Shown: positions 14,387 through 23,954, counted from the first letter of the stretch. The stretch is 39,218 nucleotides of DNA from Methanobacteriota archaeon (GCA_030594205.1 JAUVFR010000011.1:1-39218), one strand, 5' to 3'. Notes: a model not told the origin generated them from the sequence alone. Program-made: numbers and translations.

Positions 14387-16717
14387 CTAACCCGCCATCA
14401 ACCGCGTCATTCCGCCCGACCAGGCGTTGCGCATGGCCTCGATGCCCAGGGCGAACGCCCGGCTACCAATCCGGACCCGCATCTCGGAGCCGCCCACACG
14501 GCCGAGGCGTCGGAGTGGGAGTCCCTCCAGTGCCCCTTCCAGGGCGGAGGGTTCTCCCCGTGCCTCCAGGACCCAGCGCGTGTTGGACTCAGAGAAGAGC
14601 GCCAGATCAGGCCGGAGCCCGTCCGGGGACCATTCCACCTCCGCGCCGATGTCCCCCCCGAGACACATCTCGGCCACGGTAACCCCCATCCCTCCATGGG
14701 AGGCGTCGTGACAGGCGGCAATGAGGCCGGCCCGAGACGCTTCCAGGAGGCCGTCCACGCATCGGCTCAAGAGATTCGGGTCCGTATCGGGGACCGCGCC
14801 CCCCTCGCCCCCGTGGACCCGGTAATACTCGCTTCCCCCGAGTTCCGCCTTCGTTTCCCCGAGGAGGTACAGGGAGGCGCCCGCCCGCTTGAGGTCCGAG
14901 GTGACGCACCGTCGGACGTCCTGTACGATGCCTGTGCCCAGAACCACCGGAGTGGGAGGAACGGGGGAAAGTGGCGTCTCATTGTAGAAGCTGACGTTCC
15001 CGGAGGGTAAGGGGAGGCCGAGCGTCTCCGCGACGACCCCGATCCCCCGGACCGCCTCGCGGAAGAAACCAAGGCGATCGGGCTTCTCGGGGTTCCCGAA
15101 ATTGAGACAATCGCTGAGGGCGTGAGGCCGGGCCCCCACGGCAGCCAGATTCCGACACACATTGTCCACGGCAGCGGCCCCTCCCCGATACGGGTCGATT
15201 CGGGTGTACTGAGGGGTCGATGCCGTCGCAACGGCCAGGCCCCTCCACGAGTCGGGTAGCGGTTTCAAGACGGCGGCATCGCCGTGGGACTGCCTCCCTA
15301 GGACGCCCTGAAGGGGTTTGATGACCGTGTTCGCCATCACTTCGTGGTCGTACTGGCGGATGACGTGTTCCTTGCTTGCCACGTTGGGGGAGCTTAGGAG
15401 GCTGAGGAGGGCCGCGGCGTAGTCGGAGGGCTCCTCGGGCGGGCGTTCCGGCGAGGGAGGCCGAGCACCCGGGTCCTCGTACGGTCGCTCGTATTCGGGA
15501 CCCTCGGTGTAGAAGGCCAGGTCCATGTCCAGGACCTCCTCGCCCTGGTAGAGGACCCGGACCGCCTTTTCGGCGAGGACGCGGCCGATGGGCGTCGCAG
15601 GGACATCCCACAGGGCGAAGATCGCGAGCACCTCGTCCACCTTCGCCTCCGGCACGGCGAGCATCATCCGTTCCTGCGACTCGCTCACCCAGATCTCCCA
15701 GGGTGCCACATTCGGCTCCTTGAGGGGGACCTTCTCCAGGTGAACCTCCGCCCCGTAGCCCCCGGCGAAGGCCATCTCGCCGACTACGCAGCTCAAGCCC
15801 CCACCTCCGAGGTCCTTCATGCCGCTCAGGAGACCCCGATCGACGGCTTCCAGGCAGGCGTGGATCAATGGCTCCTTCATGATCGGGTCGCCAAGCTGCA
15901 CCGCGCCGGCCTGCCATTCCTCCCACATCTCGTCGGACAGCTCGAGGGAGGCGAAGGTGACCCCATGGATGCCGTCGCGACCCGTCTTCCCTCCGGCCAG
16001 GATGAACACATCACCGGGGCCCGCGACCGCGTTGCGGAGGATGCGATCCTTCCGGGCGATGCCCACACACCCCACGTTGACGATGATGTTGCCCGTGTAC
16101 CCCTTGTCGAAGAAGATGGATCCGGCGACCGTGGGGACGCCCACACGGTTGCCGTAGTCCCGGATACCGGCGACGACCCCGCCGAAGAGGTACCGCGGAT
16201 GCTTCACACCCGGCGGAAGGGCGTCGTCGGGGAGGTCCAACGGACCGAAGTGGAGGGGATCCACCAGGGCGATGGGTTTCGCACCCATGCAGAGCACGTC
16301 ACGCAGGATCCCTCCGATCCCCGTGGCGGCTCCGCCATAGGGTTCCACCGCGCTGGGGTGGTTGTGACTCTCGATCCGCAAGGCGTAGGCGTGGTCCTCA
16401 TCGAACTCCATGACGCCCGCGTCCCCCCGCAGGAGAACGGAGGGAGCCTCGATGCCAAAGAGGAACTCTCGAAGGAAGGATCTGGAGGACTTGTAGCAAC
16501 AGTGTTCGGACCAGGCCTGCCCCAGGGATTGGAGCTCGGCGTCCGTTGGGGGGCGGCCCCGCTTGCGGAAGTACGCCTGGACCCGCCGCATCTCCGCCGG
16601 GCTTAGGGCCAGGCCAAGATCCTTGCTGATTCGAGCCAGCTCGTCGTCTCCGGCTTCCAAAAGGTCGATTCGGTAGAGGGGGAAGGGGACCTTCACCCGT
16701 CGAATCAGCTCGCCCAC
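14387..16717 (-). CDS. purL: Phosphoribosylformylglycinamidine synthase, synthetase subunit PurL
   Basis: ATP-dependent conversion of FGAR to FGAM together with PurQ and PurS. The 776 residues fit the small (bacterial/archaeal) PurL. Recognisable blocks are QAWSEHCCYKSSR, the substrate loop ESHNHPSAVEPYGGAATGIGGILRD, GVPTVAGSIFFD, and in the second half LNFGNPEKP and ACHDASHGGMGV. The start is a GTG at 16717; GAGG about 10 nt upstream and TTAATTAG further up support it. An out-of-frame ATG at 16736 is ignored. It follows purS after 74 nt. Confidence 0.95.
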   Translation of the reverse strand: MGELIRRVKVPFPLYRIDLLEAGDDELARISKDLGLALSPAEMRRVQAYFRKRGRPPTDAELQSLGQAWSEHCCYKSSRSFLREFLFGIEAPSVLLRGDAGVMEFDEDHAYALRIESHNHPSAVEPYGGAATGIGGILRDVLCMGAKPIALVDPLHFGPLDLPDDALPPGVKHPRYLFGGVVAGIRDYGNRVGVPTVAGSIFFDKGYTGNIIVNVGCVGIARKDRILRNAVAGPGDVFILAGGKTGRDGIHGVTFASLELSDEMWEEWQAGAVQLGDPIMKEPLIHACLEAVDRGLLSGMKDLGGGGLSCVVGEMAFAGGYGAEVHLEKVPLKEPNVAPWEIWVSESQERMMLAVPEAKVDEVLAIFALWDVPATPIGRVLAEKAVRVLYQGEEVLDMDLAFYTEGPEYERPYEDPGARPPSPERPPEEPSDYAAALLSLLSSPNVASKEHVIRQYDHEVMANTVIKPLQGVLGRQSHGDAAVLKPLPDSWRGLAVATASTPQYTRIDPYRGGAAAVDNVCRNLAAVGARPHALSDCLNFGNPEKPDRLGFFREAVRGIGVVAETLGLPLPSGNVSFYNETPLSPVPPTPVVLGTGIVQDVRRCVTSDLKRAGASLYLLGETKAELGGSEYYRVHGGEGGAVPDTDPNLLSRCVDGLLEASRAGLIAACHDASHGGMGVTVAEMCLGGDIGAEVEWSPDGLRPDLALFSESNTRWVLEARGEPSALEGALEGLPLRRLGRVGGSEMRVRIGSRAFALGIEAMRNAWSGGMTRLMAG

Positions 16718-16747
16718 CGCTGTGCCTCACTTCCATAATGGCGTGGC

Positions 16748-16757
16748 CTAATTAACC
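16748..16757 (-). promoter_or_regulatory. TATA-like box before purL
   Basis: GGTTAATTAG on the minus strand, 31-40 nt before the GTG. purL-purQ may have a promoter of their own in addition to that of purS. Confidence 0.4.
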
Positions 16758-16791
16758 TTGGGAAGGGGCGCGCAGCACGTGAAGAGGGGTC

Positions 16792-17058
16792 TCAACGCGC
16801 CTCGAGAGCCTCCCGAGGGATCACCTCGAAGGAATAGTCATGGATCACGGGGTTGGCGAGGAGGCGTCTGCACATGGCCTCGAGGTCCTCTCGCGCACGG
16901 GCTTCGTCCTCCGTCTTGAGGTCCACCTCGAAGGTCTGGATGGACCGGACGGCCGAAACCTGCTCGAATCCGAGGAGATTGAGAGCCTTGAGGGTGTTGT
17001 CGCCTTCCGGGTCGGCCACGCCGTGCTTCAAACGGACCTCCACCCGCGCGGTTATCAT
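16792..17058 (-). CDS. purS: Phosphoribosylformylglycinamidine synthase subunit PurS
   Basis: A small 88-residue bridging subunit that couples PurQ to PurL. The ferredoxin-like pattern is clear: ARVEVRLKHGVADPEGDNTLKALNLLGFEQVSAVR, then QTFEVDL, ending with LANPVIHDYSFEV, which is the family signature. It is first of the purS-purL-purQ gene order. The ATG is preceded by a TATA box at 17081-17089 (23-31 nt upstream), so it should be leaderless. Confidence 0.95.
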   Translation of the reverse strand: MITARVEVRLKHGVADPEGDNTLKALNLLGFEQVSAVRSIQTFEVDLKTEDEARAREDLEAMCRRLLANPVIHDYSFEVIPREALEAR

Positions 17059-17080
17059 GGTGAGACCGACCCGAGCGTGC

Positions 17081-17089
17081 TATTAGAGG
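17081..17089 (-). promoter_or_regulatory. TATA box of purS
   Basis: CCTCTAATA on the minus strand, 23-31 nt before the ATG of purS. Confidence 0.5.
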
Positions 17090-17259
17090 CTTGCTGGGTG
17101 AGGTGGCGCTGGCACCAAAGCCGGACGGTTAAGTAGAAGGGCCACGTGGCTTGGGCGCCAAGGGCCGGCGGGGACCCGAGGAGACGGCTAGGGTTACGAA
17201 CGATGGGGCACCCAACGAGGCTGCCGGACACCCCTTCGCGAGCGTAAGGTGGGAGCGGG

Positions 17260-18480
17260 ATGGTGCGTACCGACCGCAACTTCTTCATCCTCTTGGTGGG
17301 GCTCCTCGGGGCCATCGGGATCATCGATACGGCGATTCTCAACCCGACCATCGCCGCCTACGCGAAGTCCCTCGGCGCGACCGAGTTCTTCGCGAGCTTC
17401 ATCGCGGGTCTCTATGCCATCATCGCCATCCCGGCCAGCTTTGCGATGGGGCTTTCCATCGACGCCATCGGACGCCGTCGGGCGCTTGTCGTGGGCCTGG
17501 GCCTCACAGCGGTCTTTGTGTTCGGCTACGCCCTGGCTGCGACCCCCGCTCAGCTGATGGTGTTCCGGATCACCCATGCGATTAGCGGATCGTTGGTGTT
17601 CCCCGCGAGCATCGCCATGATCGTGGATGCGGCCCGCCGGAAGGTGAGCCGAAGCCTTGGACTCTACTGGGTCGTCATCGCCAGCGTCATCTTCATCGGC
17701 TCTGCCGTGTCGGGCACTCTCGTTCCTGTCCTGGGGTTCCAGCCTCTGTTCGTCGTTGTTGCGGCCATCTCCCTGATTGGGATGGTCATCGCCCTCACCG
17801 TCCCGGAGACGGCCGCGCGGCGGGTCATGCCGAGAGCCTCGATAAGCGGCATCGCCTCCGCCATCCGATGGCTCTCCGTCGCCTACCTGTCCATGTTCTC
17901 TCTCTACTTCGCGTTCGGCGTCATCGTCGGCTCTCTGGCCCTCGTCATCGCCCTGACAGGGATGTCGCTCGAGCAGGCAGCGGGGACGGTGGGCCTTTAC
18001 ATCGCCCTGGCGACGGCCGTGTCGATCCCAGCGTTCCCCCTCGTCGCGCGCCTCCTGGAACGGATGGGGACGGTGCCCACCCTCGCTGGCGGAATCGGAC
18101 TCGCGGCGGTCTCCCAGCTCCTGCTCGTCTTTTCCCTGGGCCTCGCGTCCCTCATCTTGAGCGCGGTCCTCCTGGGCGGGGGCATCGCCCTCGTGTTCGT
18201 CACTTCGACCGCCGTAGCGGCCCTTCCCGAAGCCCGGGGCGCTTCCATCGGGCTCCACCAGACGGCCAACATCGCGGGGGTCGCCGTGGGTGCCCCCATC
18301 TCGGGCCTCCTTCTCCAGACGTGGGGGACCTTTGCCCCATTTGCCGTGGCGGTCCTCGTACAGGTGGCCACCCTGGTCCTCATTCTCGCGTCGCGAAAGG
18401 TGATCCGACCTGCCGACGAGAAGCTGATGATCGCGCCCGACGAGCGCCTCATGCGAGGGGTGGTCCGGGAGCGTCGCTAG
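17260..18480 (+). CDS. Major facilitator superfamily transporter
   Basis: A 406-residue membrane protein with about twelve hydrophobic helices in two groups of six. The loop between helices 2 and 3 reads GLSIDAIGRRRAL, the MFS motif A (GxxxDxxGRR). RITHAISGSLVFPASIAMIVD around residues 106-126 fits helix 4. The substrate cannot be told from sequence; the family includes drug and metabolite exporters. The ATG at 17260 is the first start after an in-frame stop at 17245-17247, with GGTGGGAG upstream as Shine-Dalgarno. A TATA-like GTTAAGTAG near 17127 implies a leader of about 100 nt, unusually long for this window. Confidence 0.88.
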   Translation: MVRTDRNFFILLVGLLGAIGIIDTAILNPTIAAYAKSLGATEFFASFIAGLYAIIAIPASFAMGLSIDAIGRRRALVVGLGLTAVFVFGYALAATPAQLMVFRITHAISGSLVFPASIAMIVDAARRKVSRSLGLYWVVIASVIFIGSAVSGTLVPVLGFQPLFVVVAAISLIGMVIALTVPETAARRVMPRASISGIASAIRWLSVAYLSMFSLYFAFGVIVGSLALVIALTGMSLEQAAGTVGLYIALATAVSIPAFPLVARLLERMGTVPTLAGGIGLAAVSQLLLVFSLGLASLILSAVLLGGGIALVFVTSTAVAALPEARGASIGLHQTANIAGVAVGAPISGLLLQTWGTFAPFAVAVLVQVATLVLILASRKVIRPADEKLMIAPDERLMRGVVRERR

Positions 18481-18491
18481 CCGCCGGCTGT

Positions 18492-19676
18492 CTAGAGGAT
18501 ATTCAGCCCTGTCCCGGCTCTCTCAAACGCGCCTAGCGCAATATCGAGATCCTCGCGGGACAGAGCCGCGTTCATGATGGTGCGGATCCGGGCTCGGTCC
18601 CGGGCTACCATGGGGAAGACGATGGGCAGGGCGAAGACCCCGTCCTTCAGCAAGCGGTCGCTGAGCTCCTTCGCCACGGAGCTCTCCCCCACGATGACGG
18701 GGGTGATGGGGGTCTTGCTGATGCCGGTATCGAACCCCATGCCCTGGAGGCCCTTTTTGAAGTACAGGGTGTTCTCCCACAGTTGCCGTACCCACTGGGG
18801 CTCCGTCTCCAGGACGTCAATGGAGGCGATGCACGCAGCGGCCACCGCCGGGGGATGGGACGCGGAGAGGAGCCATGTGCGGGACTTGTTCAGTGCGAAG
18901 CTGCGGAGGTCCTCGCTCCCGGCGACGTACCCGCCCATCACCCCGAATGCTTTGGAGAACGTCCCCATTTCCACGTCCACGCGCCCCTCCACCCCGAGGT
19001 GGGAGGCGATGCCGCGGCCGTCCTCCCCCAAGACGCCCTCGCCGTGGGCATCGTCGACGTAAGTCATCGCGCCAAACTCCTCGGCCAACTTCACGATTTC
19101 ATCCACAGGGGCGAGATCCCCGTCCATACTGAACACGCCGTCTGTGGCGATGAGCATGCGCCGGTGCCCCGCGTCCTGTGCTTCCTTGAGGGTCCGTCCG
19201 AGGTCCCCCGCGTCGGCGTGGGCGTAGATCATCCGATCCGCCTTGGTGAGGCGGACCCCGTCGATGATGCTCCCGTGGTTCAGCTCGTCGCTGATGACGA
19301 CGTCCCCTTTCTCCACCAACTGGGGGATGAGACCGGAGTTGGCGGTGAAGCCGGCGGAGTACACAAGAGCGGCTTCCGCCCGCTTGAACCCGGCAATCCG
19401 GCGTTCGAGCTCTTCATGGAGGGTCATGTTGCCGGCGATGGGCCGGACGGACCCGGATCCCGCCCCGTACTCGTCGATGGCCTGCTTGGCGGCCTCCTTG
19501 ACCTTGGGGTGGTTGCTGAGGTTCAGGTAGTTGTTAGAGCACAGAATGAGGACATCCTGTCCGTCCACGACGCCATGAGGGGCGGAAGGCCCCTCCAGGA
19601 CCCGGAGCTTCCAATCCAGGTCAGCCGCCACCAGGCGGTCGTACTCCTCTCGCAGGAACCCCGTCGGATCTGTCAC
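18492..19676 (-). CDS. kbl: Glycine C-acetyltransferase (2-amino-3-ketobutyrate CoA ligase)
   Basis: PLP enzyme that splits 2-amino-3-ketobutyrate with CoA to glycine and acetyl-CoA. With GTG at 19676 the protein has 394 residues, the usual size. Seen are CSNNYLNLSNHP, YGAGSGSVRPIAGNMTLHEELE, the cofactor-site VDDAHGEGVLG, and Lys242 in GTFSKAFGVMGGY as the Schiff-base lysine. This start gives a GTGA overlap with the stop of the threonine dehydrogenase gene; the longer open frame upstream lies entirely inside that gene and is discarded. The pair forms the two-step threonine degradation route. Confidence 0.93.
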   Translation of the reverse strand: MTDPTGFLREEYDRLVAADLDWKLRVLEGPSAPHGVVDGQDVLILCSNNYLNLSNHPKVKEAAKQAIDEYGAGSGSVRPIAGNMTLHEELERRIAGFKRAEAALVYSAGFTANSGLIPQLVEKGDVVISDELNHGSIIDGVRLTKADRMIYAHADAGDLGRTLKEAQDAGHRRMLIATDGVFSMDGDLAPVDEIVKLAEEFGAMTYVDDAHGEGVLGEDGRGIASHLGVEGRVDVEMGTFSKAFGVMGGYVAGSEDLRSFALNKSRTWLLSASHPPAVAAACIASIDVLETEPQWVRQLWENTLYFKKGLQGMGFDTGISKTPITPVIVGESSVAKELSDRLLKDGVFALPIVFPMVARDRARIRTIMNAALSREDLDIALGAFERAGTGLNIL

Positions 19677-20728
19677 GCGCCTTCCTCCATGTAGAGCACC
19701 ACCTTCCCCGCCCGGCCCGACTTCATGACCTCCATAGCCTCTGGGAAGTCCTTGAACGCGAACCGGTGGGTGATGATCGGGGCGAGGTCGAGGCGTCCCG
19801 AGGTCAGGAGGCCCGCCATCCGGTACCAAGTCTCGTACATGAGGCGCCCGTGGATGCCATGGACCGAGACCCCCTTCGTAACGATGTCCGACGAGACGTC
19901 GACGGAGAAGGGCTCGGGGTAGATGCCGAGGACATGGACACCTCCCGCAGGCCGGACGATCTTTAGGCCGAGGTTGAAGGCCTCGGGGCTTCCGGACATC
20001 TCCAAGACGTGGTCCACGCCCCGCCCCTCCGTCTCACGGTCGATGGCCTCAGGGAGGCCAGCGTCGGAGCGAAGGACGTAGTCAGCGCCGAGCTTCTCAG
20101 CCATTTTGAGGCGGTACTCGTTCCTGTGCCCAATGGCGAAGATCTTCCCCGCAGCTACGGCGCGGCAGAGCGCCACGGTCATGAGACCGATGGGTCCGAG
20201 TCCGAAGATGGCGACATAATTACCAGGCACGTCGGCGGAGAAGACGGTCTGCACCGCATTCCCGAAGGGGTCCTGGATTGTCGCCATCTCAAGGGGAAGG
20301 TTGGCGGGATTCACCACTAAGTTCTCCTCCGGGAGGGTCACGTACTCTGCAAAGGCGCCATCCCGGTCGACCCCGATGATCTGGACGTTGCGGCAGACGT
20401 GGGCGTTCCCCGTCCGACACTGGTAGCACGTGTTGCAGGCGATGTGGCCCTCGGCGGAGACGTAGTCCCCCACGTTGACCAGGGAGGCCTCCTTGCCGAG
20501 CTCCACGACCTCCCCCGCGAACTCGTGACCCTGAATGAGGGGAGGGCGGATGCGCGCCTGGGCCCACTCATCCCAGTCGTAGATGTGGACGTCCGTTCCG
20601 CAGATGGAGGCAATCTTTACCCGGACGAGCACTTCGTGGGGCTTCGGGGCGGGCGTGGGAACCTGGAGAAGTTCGACGGCCCCAGACTGGGGTTTCGTCT
20701 TCACGGCCGCGAGCATCGTCCCCGCCAT
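19673..20728 (-). CDS. tdh: L-threonine 3-dehydrogenase, zinc-dependent
   Basis: Oxidises threonine to 2-amino-3-ketobutyrate with NAD+. A 351-residue medium-chain dehydrogenase. Catalytic zinc ligands are seen as Cys43 (SICGTDVHIYDWDEW, the TDH-specific stretch) and His68-Glu69 (QGHEFAGEV). The structural zinc loop has Cys98, Cys101, Cys104 and Cys112. The Rossmann motif is GLGPIGL. KBL directly downstream, overlapping by 4 nt, confirms threonine as substrate. A GGAGAGG precedes the ATG at 20728. The divergent MscS gene shares the upstream region. Confidence 0.94.
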   Translation of the reverse strand: MAGTMLAAVKTKPQSGAVELLQVPTPAPKPHEVLVRVKIASICGTDVHIYDWDEWAQARIRPPLIQGHEFAGEVVELGKEASLVNVGDYVSAEGHIACNTCYQCRTGNAHVCRNVQIIGVDRDGAFAEYVTLPEENLVVNPANLPLEMATIQDPFGNAVQTVFSADVPGNYVAIFGLGPIGLMTVALCRAVAAGKIFAIGHRNEYRLKMAEKLGADYVLRSDAGLPEAIDRETEGRGVDHVLEMSGSPEAFNLGLKIVRPAGGVHVLGIYPEPFSVDVSSDIVTKGVSVHGIHGRLMYETWYRMAGLLTSGRLDLAPIITHRFAFKDFPEAMEVMKSGRAGKVVLYMEEGA

Positions 20729-20830
20729 GGAGCCTCTCCGGCTCGCAGAAGAGATGAGCCCATAGATGAGGTTACCGAACTGCGATACCTCAGCTGGGGG
20801 CGCTCCTCACCAGGTGGTTCGTCGGATGGG

Positions 20831-20838
20831 CATATACA
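20831..20838 (+). promoter_or_regulatory. TATA box of the mscS-like gene
   Basis: CATATACA lies 39-46 nt before the ATG at 20877, leaving a leader of about 15-20 nt that carries GGTGAG. Confidence 0.45.
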
Positions 20839-20876
20839 AGTACCGAGTTCCACCTACATGCGGGGGGGTGAGCAGG

Positions 20877-21689
20877 ATGCATGGGTTTTCGGTTTGGACG
20901 CCCACTCTGCAGGCTGAATTCCTCGACATCGATGTTCCGTTTATCGGGCTGACAGTCTGGCGACTCATCCTGTTGATTGCCATCGTCGTCGCCATTTTTG
21001 CGGCAGGAAGAATCGTCCGCTCTGCCTTGACGAACGCCTTCAAGCGAACGCCCTTTCCGGAGGACATGGAAAGGAGGATCGCGAAGACGTCCACCTACTT
21101 GGTCTGGGTCGTCGGTCTTCTCTTCGTTCCTGGGATCTTCGGCATCAACCTGGGGAGCATCGACATCTTCGGCTTTCGGCTCCCCGCGATCCTGACGGCC
21201 GTCGTGTTGGCCATCGTATTCTACCTTGCGGCAAACGTCGTGAGCGCCCTTCTGACCCGCGTCTTTCAGAGAACGGACTTCCCGGAGGATATTGAGAAGA
21301 GCCTCGTCAGCGCGTCGAGGCTCCTCGTCTACGTGGTCGGCGTGTTCGTGGTCTTCGCGGGTTTGGGCATGGACCTGACGGCCCTGGTCCTCGGCCTGGG
21401 TGCCTTCAGCATCGCCCTCAGCTTCGCCTTGTCGGACATCATCAAGAACGTGACCTCGGGCCTCCTCGTCCAGGCCGACAAGCCCTTCTACCCAGGGGAC
21501 ACCATCAAGGTAGGCAAAATTGAGGGGAAGGTGATTAAGACTAAGATTCGGACGACCATTCTGGAGACGAAGGAAGGCCACATAGCCTACATCCCCAACA
21601 CCTGGTTCACGACCAAGGAGATCATCAACAGGACGCGGCGCCGAGAGACAGGGACCACTCCGAAAGCTGACGACGTGCAGGAGTCGTAG
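20877..21689 (+). CDS. mscS: MscS-family small-conductance mechanosensitive channel
   Basis: Opens under membrane tension to release solutes during osmotic downshock. With ATG at 20877 the protein has 270 residues: about four or five hydrophobic helices, then the pore helix and beta domain. The pore segment LGAFSIALSFALSDIIKNVTSGL and the beta-domain signature DKPFYPGDTIKVGKIEGKV are plain, as is HIAYIPNTWF. It lacks the C-terminal alpha-beta cage domain, ending soon after the beta domain. An internal PFPEDMERRIAKTS/DFPEDIEKSLVSAS repeat links successive helix pairs. The ATG is preferred over a start at 20766, which would sit upstream of the TATA box. Confidence 0.88.
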   Translation: MHGFSVWTPTLQAEFLDIDVPFIGLTVWRLILLIAIVVAIFAAGRIVRSALTNAFKRTPFPEDMERRIAKTSTYLVWVVGLLFVPGIFGINLGSIDIFGFRLPAILTAVVLAIVFYLAANVVSALLTRVFQRTDFPEDIEKSLVSASRLLVYVVGVFVVFAGLGMDLTALVLGLGAFSIALSFALSDIIKNVTSGLLVQADKPFYPGDTIKVGKIEGKVIKTKIRTTILETKEGHIAYIPNTWFTTKEIINRTRRRETGTTPKADDVQES

Positions 21690-21718
21690 GGTCCCCCGGA
21701 ACGCGTGTGAGACGAGCC

Positions 21719-22864
21719 TTAGAATACCCCTAGCAGGGCCGCAATCACTACCGCGGCGGCGATGGCAATCCCGACGATGCCGCCGACCTTCGCCCAGCTA
21801 ATGGGCGCCGATCCCTTGACCTCCCCCGTCTGCCCGTTGACCAGGAACTGATAGTGTCGGTCCCCAAAGGCGTAGTTCGCCACGTATATGGGGAGCAGAA
21901 CGTGCTTCCAAGTGGGATCCATGAGCTGGGTGTGGACCCGCAGGTTCCGGTAGGTGTCGCCGCCCAGCTCGCGTCGGCAAGCACGCCACTCGTCCGCCTT
22001 CATGGAGTCCCGTGCCGATTTCCAGAGGGTGTCGGGGTTCAGCGTGTACTCCTCGGCCGCGAAGCCCGCCAGGAACTCCCCGCTGTACGGAACGACCTCC
22101 TTGGTCCGGAAGGGCATTACCTTCCGCAGCGTCTCCTCCGGCAAGGCCTCCGAGGCGTACAGGAGCACGTCGTCATAGAACCGAGAATGATGGCCCGAGC
22201 GGTAGGTCCAACGTGTCTTCCGCACCACTTGACGGTTCTTCCCGGAGCCGACGGTCACGTAGTAGTAGTCGCCCCGCAACCCTGACCAGTCCGACTCGGC
22301 CTGAGCGTCGAAGGTGAAGAACGGGGCATAGACGCCTCGGATCTTTGTGACTACGGCCTGATTCTTCAGGGCTCCGGGGCTGATGAGACGTCGCCACCAG
22401 ACCCCCAGCCATTTTCGGTACTTGCCGCGGGCTGCCTCGTCATCGAAGGCAAAGGGAACCAGGGCGGCAGGCCGGACGAGGTCCGGGTTGCTCGGGGCCT
22501 CGACGATGGCGGGGGATCCACAATAGGCACACTCAATGGCGATGGCGGCAGGCTCTACCGCCTGAAGGGCGCCGCATCTCTCGCACCGGAAGTGGCGCTG
22601 TTCGACGCCCATCCCCAAGTCCGTGGTCGCAGCCAGGAGGGGTAAATCTTCGAGGTCATGTTCCTCGATCTCGCTCAGATCGACGTCGATCTGATTCTGC
22701 GCCCCGCAGTAAGGACACTCCATGGAGCGGGTGCCGGGGAGGAATTCGAGGGAGGCCCCGCAGGAGGCACACGGGTAGCCCTCGATCATCTCGGCATCGA
22801 CGACTGATTTCTCAGGAGAGGCAGGGGTGTCTTCCTCTTCGGACCCCGCCCTACTCTTCGCCAT
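21719..22864 (-). CDS. Double zinc-ribbon membrane protein of the SPFH cluster
   Basis: A 381-residue protein. Two zinc ribbons occupy residues about 30-55 (CASC...CPYC) and 90-115 (CERC...CAYC). A beta-rich middle follows with YYYVTVGSGKNRQVVRKTRW, resembling the large family often labelled primosomal-like zinc-ribbon proteins. The C-terminus is a single membrane helix (GGIVGIAIAAAVVIAALLGVF). The ATG at 22864 overlaps the end of the SPFH gene by 14 nt; the longer frame upstream is a shadow of that gene. Similar zinc-ribbon plus SPFH pairs occur in bacterial envelope-stress loci such as Bacillus ydjFGHI, where the products interact. A role in membrane maintenance is inferred. Confidence 0.75.
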   Translation of the reverse strand: MAKSRAGSEEEDTPASPEKSVVDAEMIEGYPCASCGASLEFLPGTRSMECPYCGAQNQIDVDLSEIEEHDLEDLPLLAATTDLGMGVEQRHFRCERCGALQAVEPAAIAIECAYCGSPAIVEAPSNPDLVRPAALVPFAFDDEAARGKYRKWLGVWWRRLISPGALKNQAVVTKIRGVYAPFFTFDAQAESDWSGLRGDYYYVTVGSGKNRQVVRKTRWTYRSGHHSRFYDDVLLYASEALPEETLRKVMPFRTKEVVPYSGEFLAGFAAEEYTLNPDTLWKSARDSMKADEWRACRRELGGDTYRNLRVHTQLMDPTWKHVLLPIYVANYAFGDRHYQFLVNGQTGEVKGSAPISWAKVGGIVGIAIAAAVVIAALLGVF

Positions 22865-23954
22865 CCTGCTGCCCCGTCGGTGTGCCACATTCGAGGCAGA
22901 ACTTGGCCCCAGGTGGGAGAGAAGCCCCGCAGTTGGAGCACTCCGGAGGCGAGAGGGAGGCGCCGCAACTGGGGCAGAACTTGGCCGCAGGCGGCACGGG
23001 TTCCGAACATTCCCGACAGACGGCCCCCCTATGCTGCCGGGCCCCACACGAATTGCAGAACTTGGCCCCTTGGGGCAGCATCGCCCCGCACTCGACACAG
23101 GGCGTGCCCGGCACTTCTCCGCGCTTCCGCATCTCGTCCATCATGGACGAACCCATCCCGATGCCGGCACCGATGCCCACGCCGGCCGCCGCCGCCCCGC
23201 CCGCGGGGTTGTTGGCGGCATCCCGCATGGCGGCGCCCGTCTGGTATCGGATGAAGTCGGTCCCCGTGATGGCCATGGACGACCGTGTGTCCACGGCCTC
23301 CTGCACCTCCTCGGGGAGGTTGATGTTGAGGCCGTTGATCTTCTGAATCTCCAAGCCGTACAGCTCGAAGTGGGCCTTGCTCTTGGTGAGGATGACCTGC
23401 TCAATCTCTTCCAGGTTCGCGGCCAGGTCGAGCACGCCGAGCCCCGCGTTCTTCATCTCGCCTAGGGCATCGTAGGCGACCACGACGACCTGTTCCTTGA
23501 TCCGATCTTCCACGTCGTCCGCACTGGTCAGGCTCAGGGTGCCCACGAACTGGTTGATGAAGTTCTCGGGGAGGGTGACGCGATACCGGAACTCACCATG
23601 CAGTCGCAGGCTGACCACGGCAAAGTCGCGATCCCGGAACTGGTACGGCTGCTTCGAGCCGAACTTCCCGTCGAAGGGTTTCTTCTGAATGTAGTAGACC
23701 TCGGCTCGCTGCTCCACCCCGGAGAGGGCCTTCACTATGGCGCCCACGATGGGGGCGTTGATGCTGGTGAGGGCGTACCGATCCGGTCGGTCGATGTACC
23801 CCAGGGCCTTTCCGTCACGATAGAAGACGGCGATCTCGTCCTCCCGCACGACGATGTTGTCGTTCAGCCGGATGTTCCGGGGGAGGTGCCACACTACGTT
23901 CCCCCGCTTGTTTGCACTCGGCCAATCGAATGTCTTCGAGCCGAAGAGGCTCAT
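22851..23954 (-). CDS. SPFH-domain protein with three C-terminal zinc ribbons (YdjI-like)
   Basis: A 367-residue protein. Residues about 1-230 match the YdjI / virion-core-like SPFH domain (WHLPRNIRLNDNIVVREDEIAVFYRDGKA; LRLHGEFRYRVTLPENFINQFVGT). A glycine/alanine-rich linker (about 260-285) leads to three consecutive zinc ribbons with the pattern CxxCG-x-x-LPxGAKFCxxCG, of DZANK type. SPFH proteins form scaffolds on membranes. The start codon overlaps the stop of the coiled-coil gene (ATGA). Three ribbons in a row suggest a protein-interaction tail. It is probably the central component of the three-gene operon. Confidence 0.85.
   Translation of the reverse strand: MSLFGSKTFDWPSANKRGNVVWHLPRNIRLNDNIVVREDEIAVFYRDGKALGYIDRPDRYALTSINAPIVGAIVKALSGVEQRAEVYYIQKKPFDGKFGSKQPYQFRDRDFAVVSLRLHGEFRYRVTLPENFINQFVGTLSLTSADDVEDRIKEQVVVVAYDALGEMKNAGLGVLDLAANLEEIEQVILTKSKAHFELYGLEIQKINGLNINLPEEVQEAVDTRSSMAITGTDFIRYQTGAAMRDAANNPAGGAAAAGVGIGAGIGMGSSMMDEMRKRGEVPGTPCVECGAMLPQGAKFCNSCGARQHRGAVCRECSEPVPPAAKFCPSCGASLSPPECSNCGASLPPGAKFCLECGTPTGQQDGEE

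Noticed and set aside
16715-16736. ATG at 16736 as the purL start
   Set aside because: It is out of frame with purL; the in-frame GTG at 16717 begins right before the conserved N-terminus.
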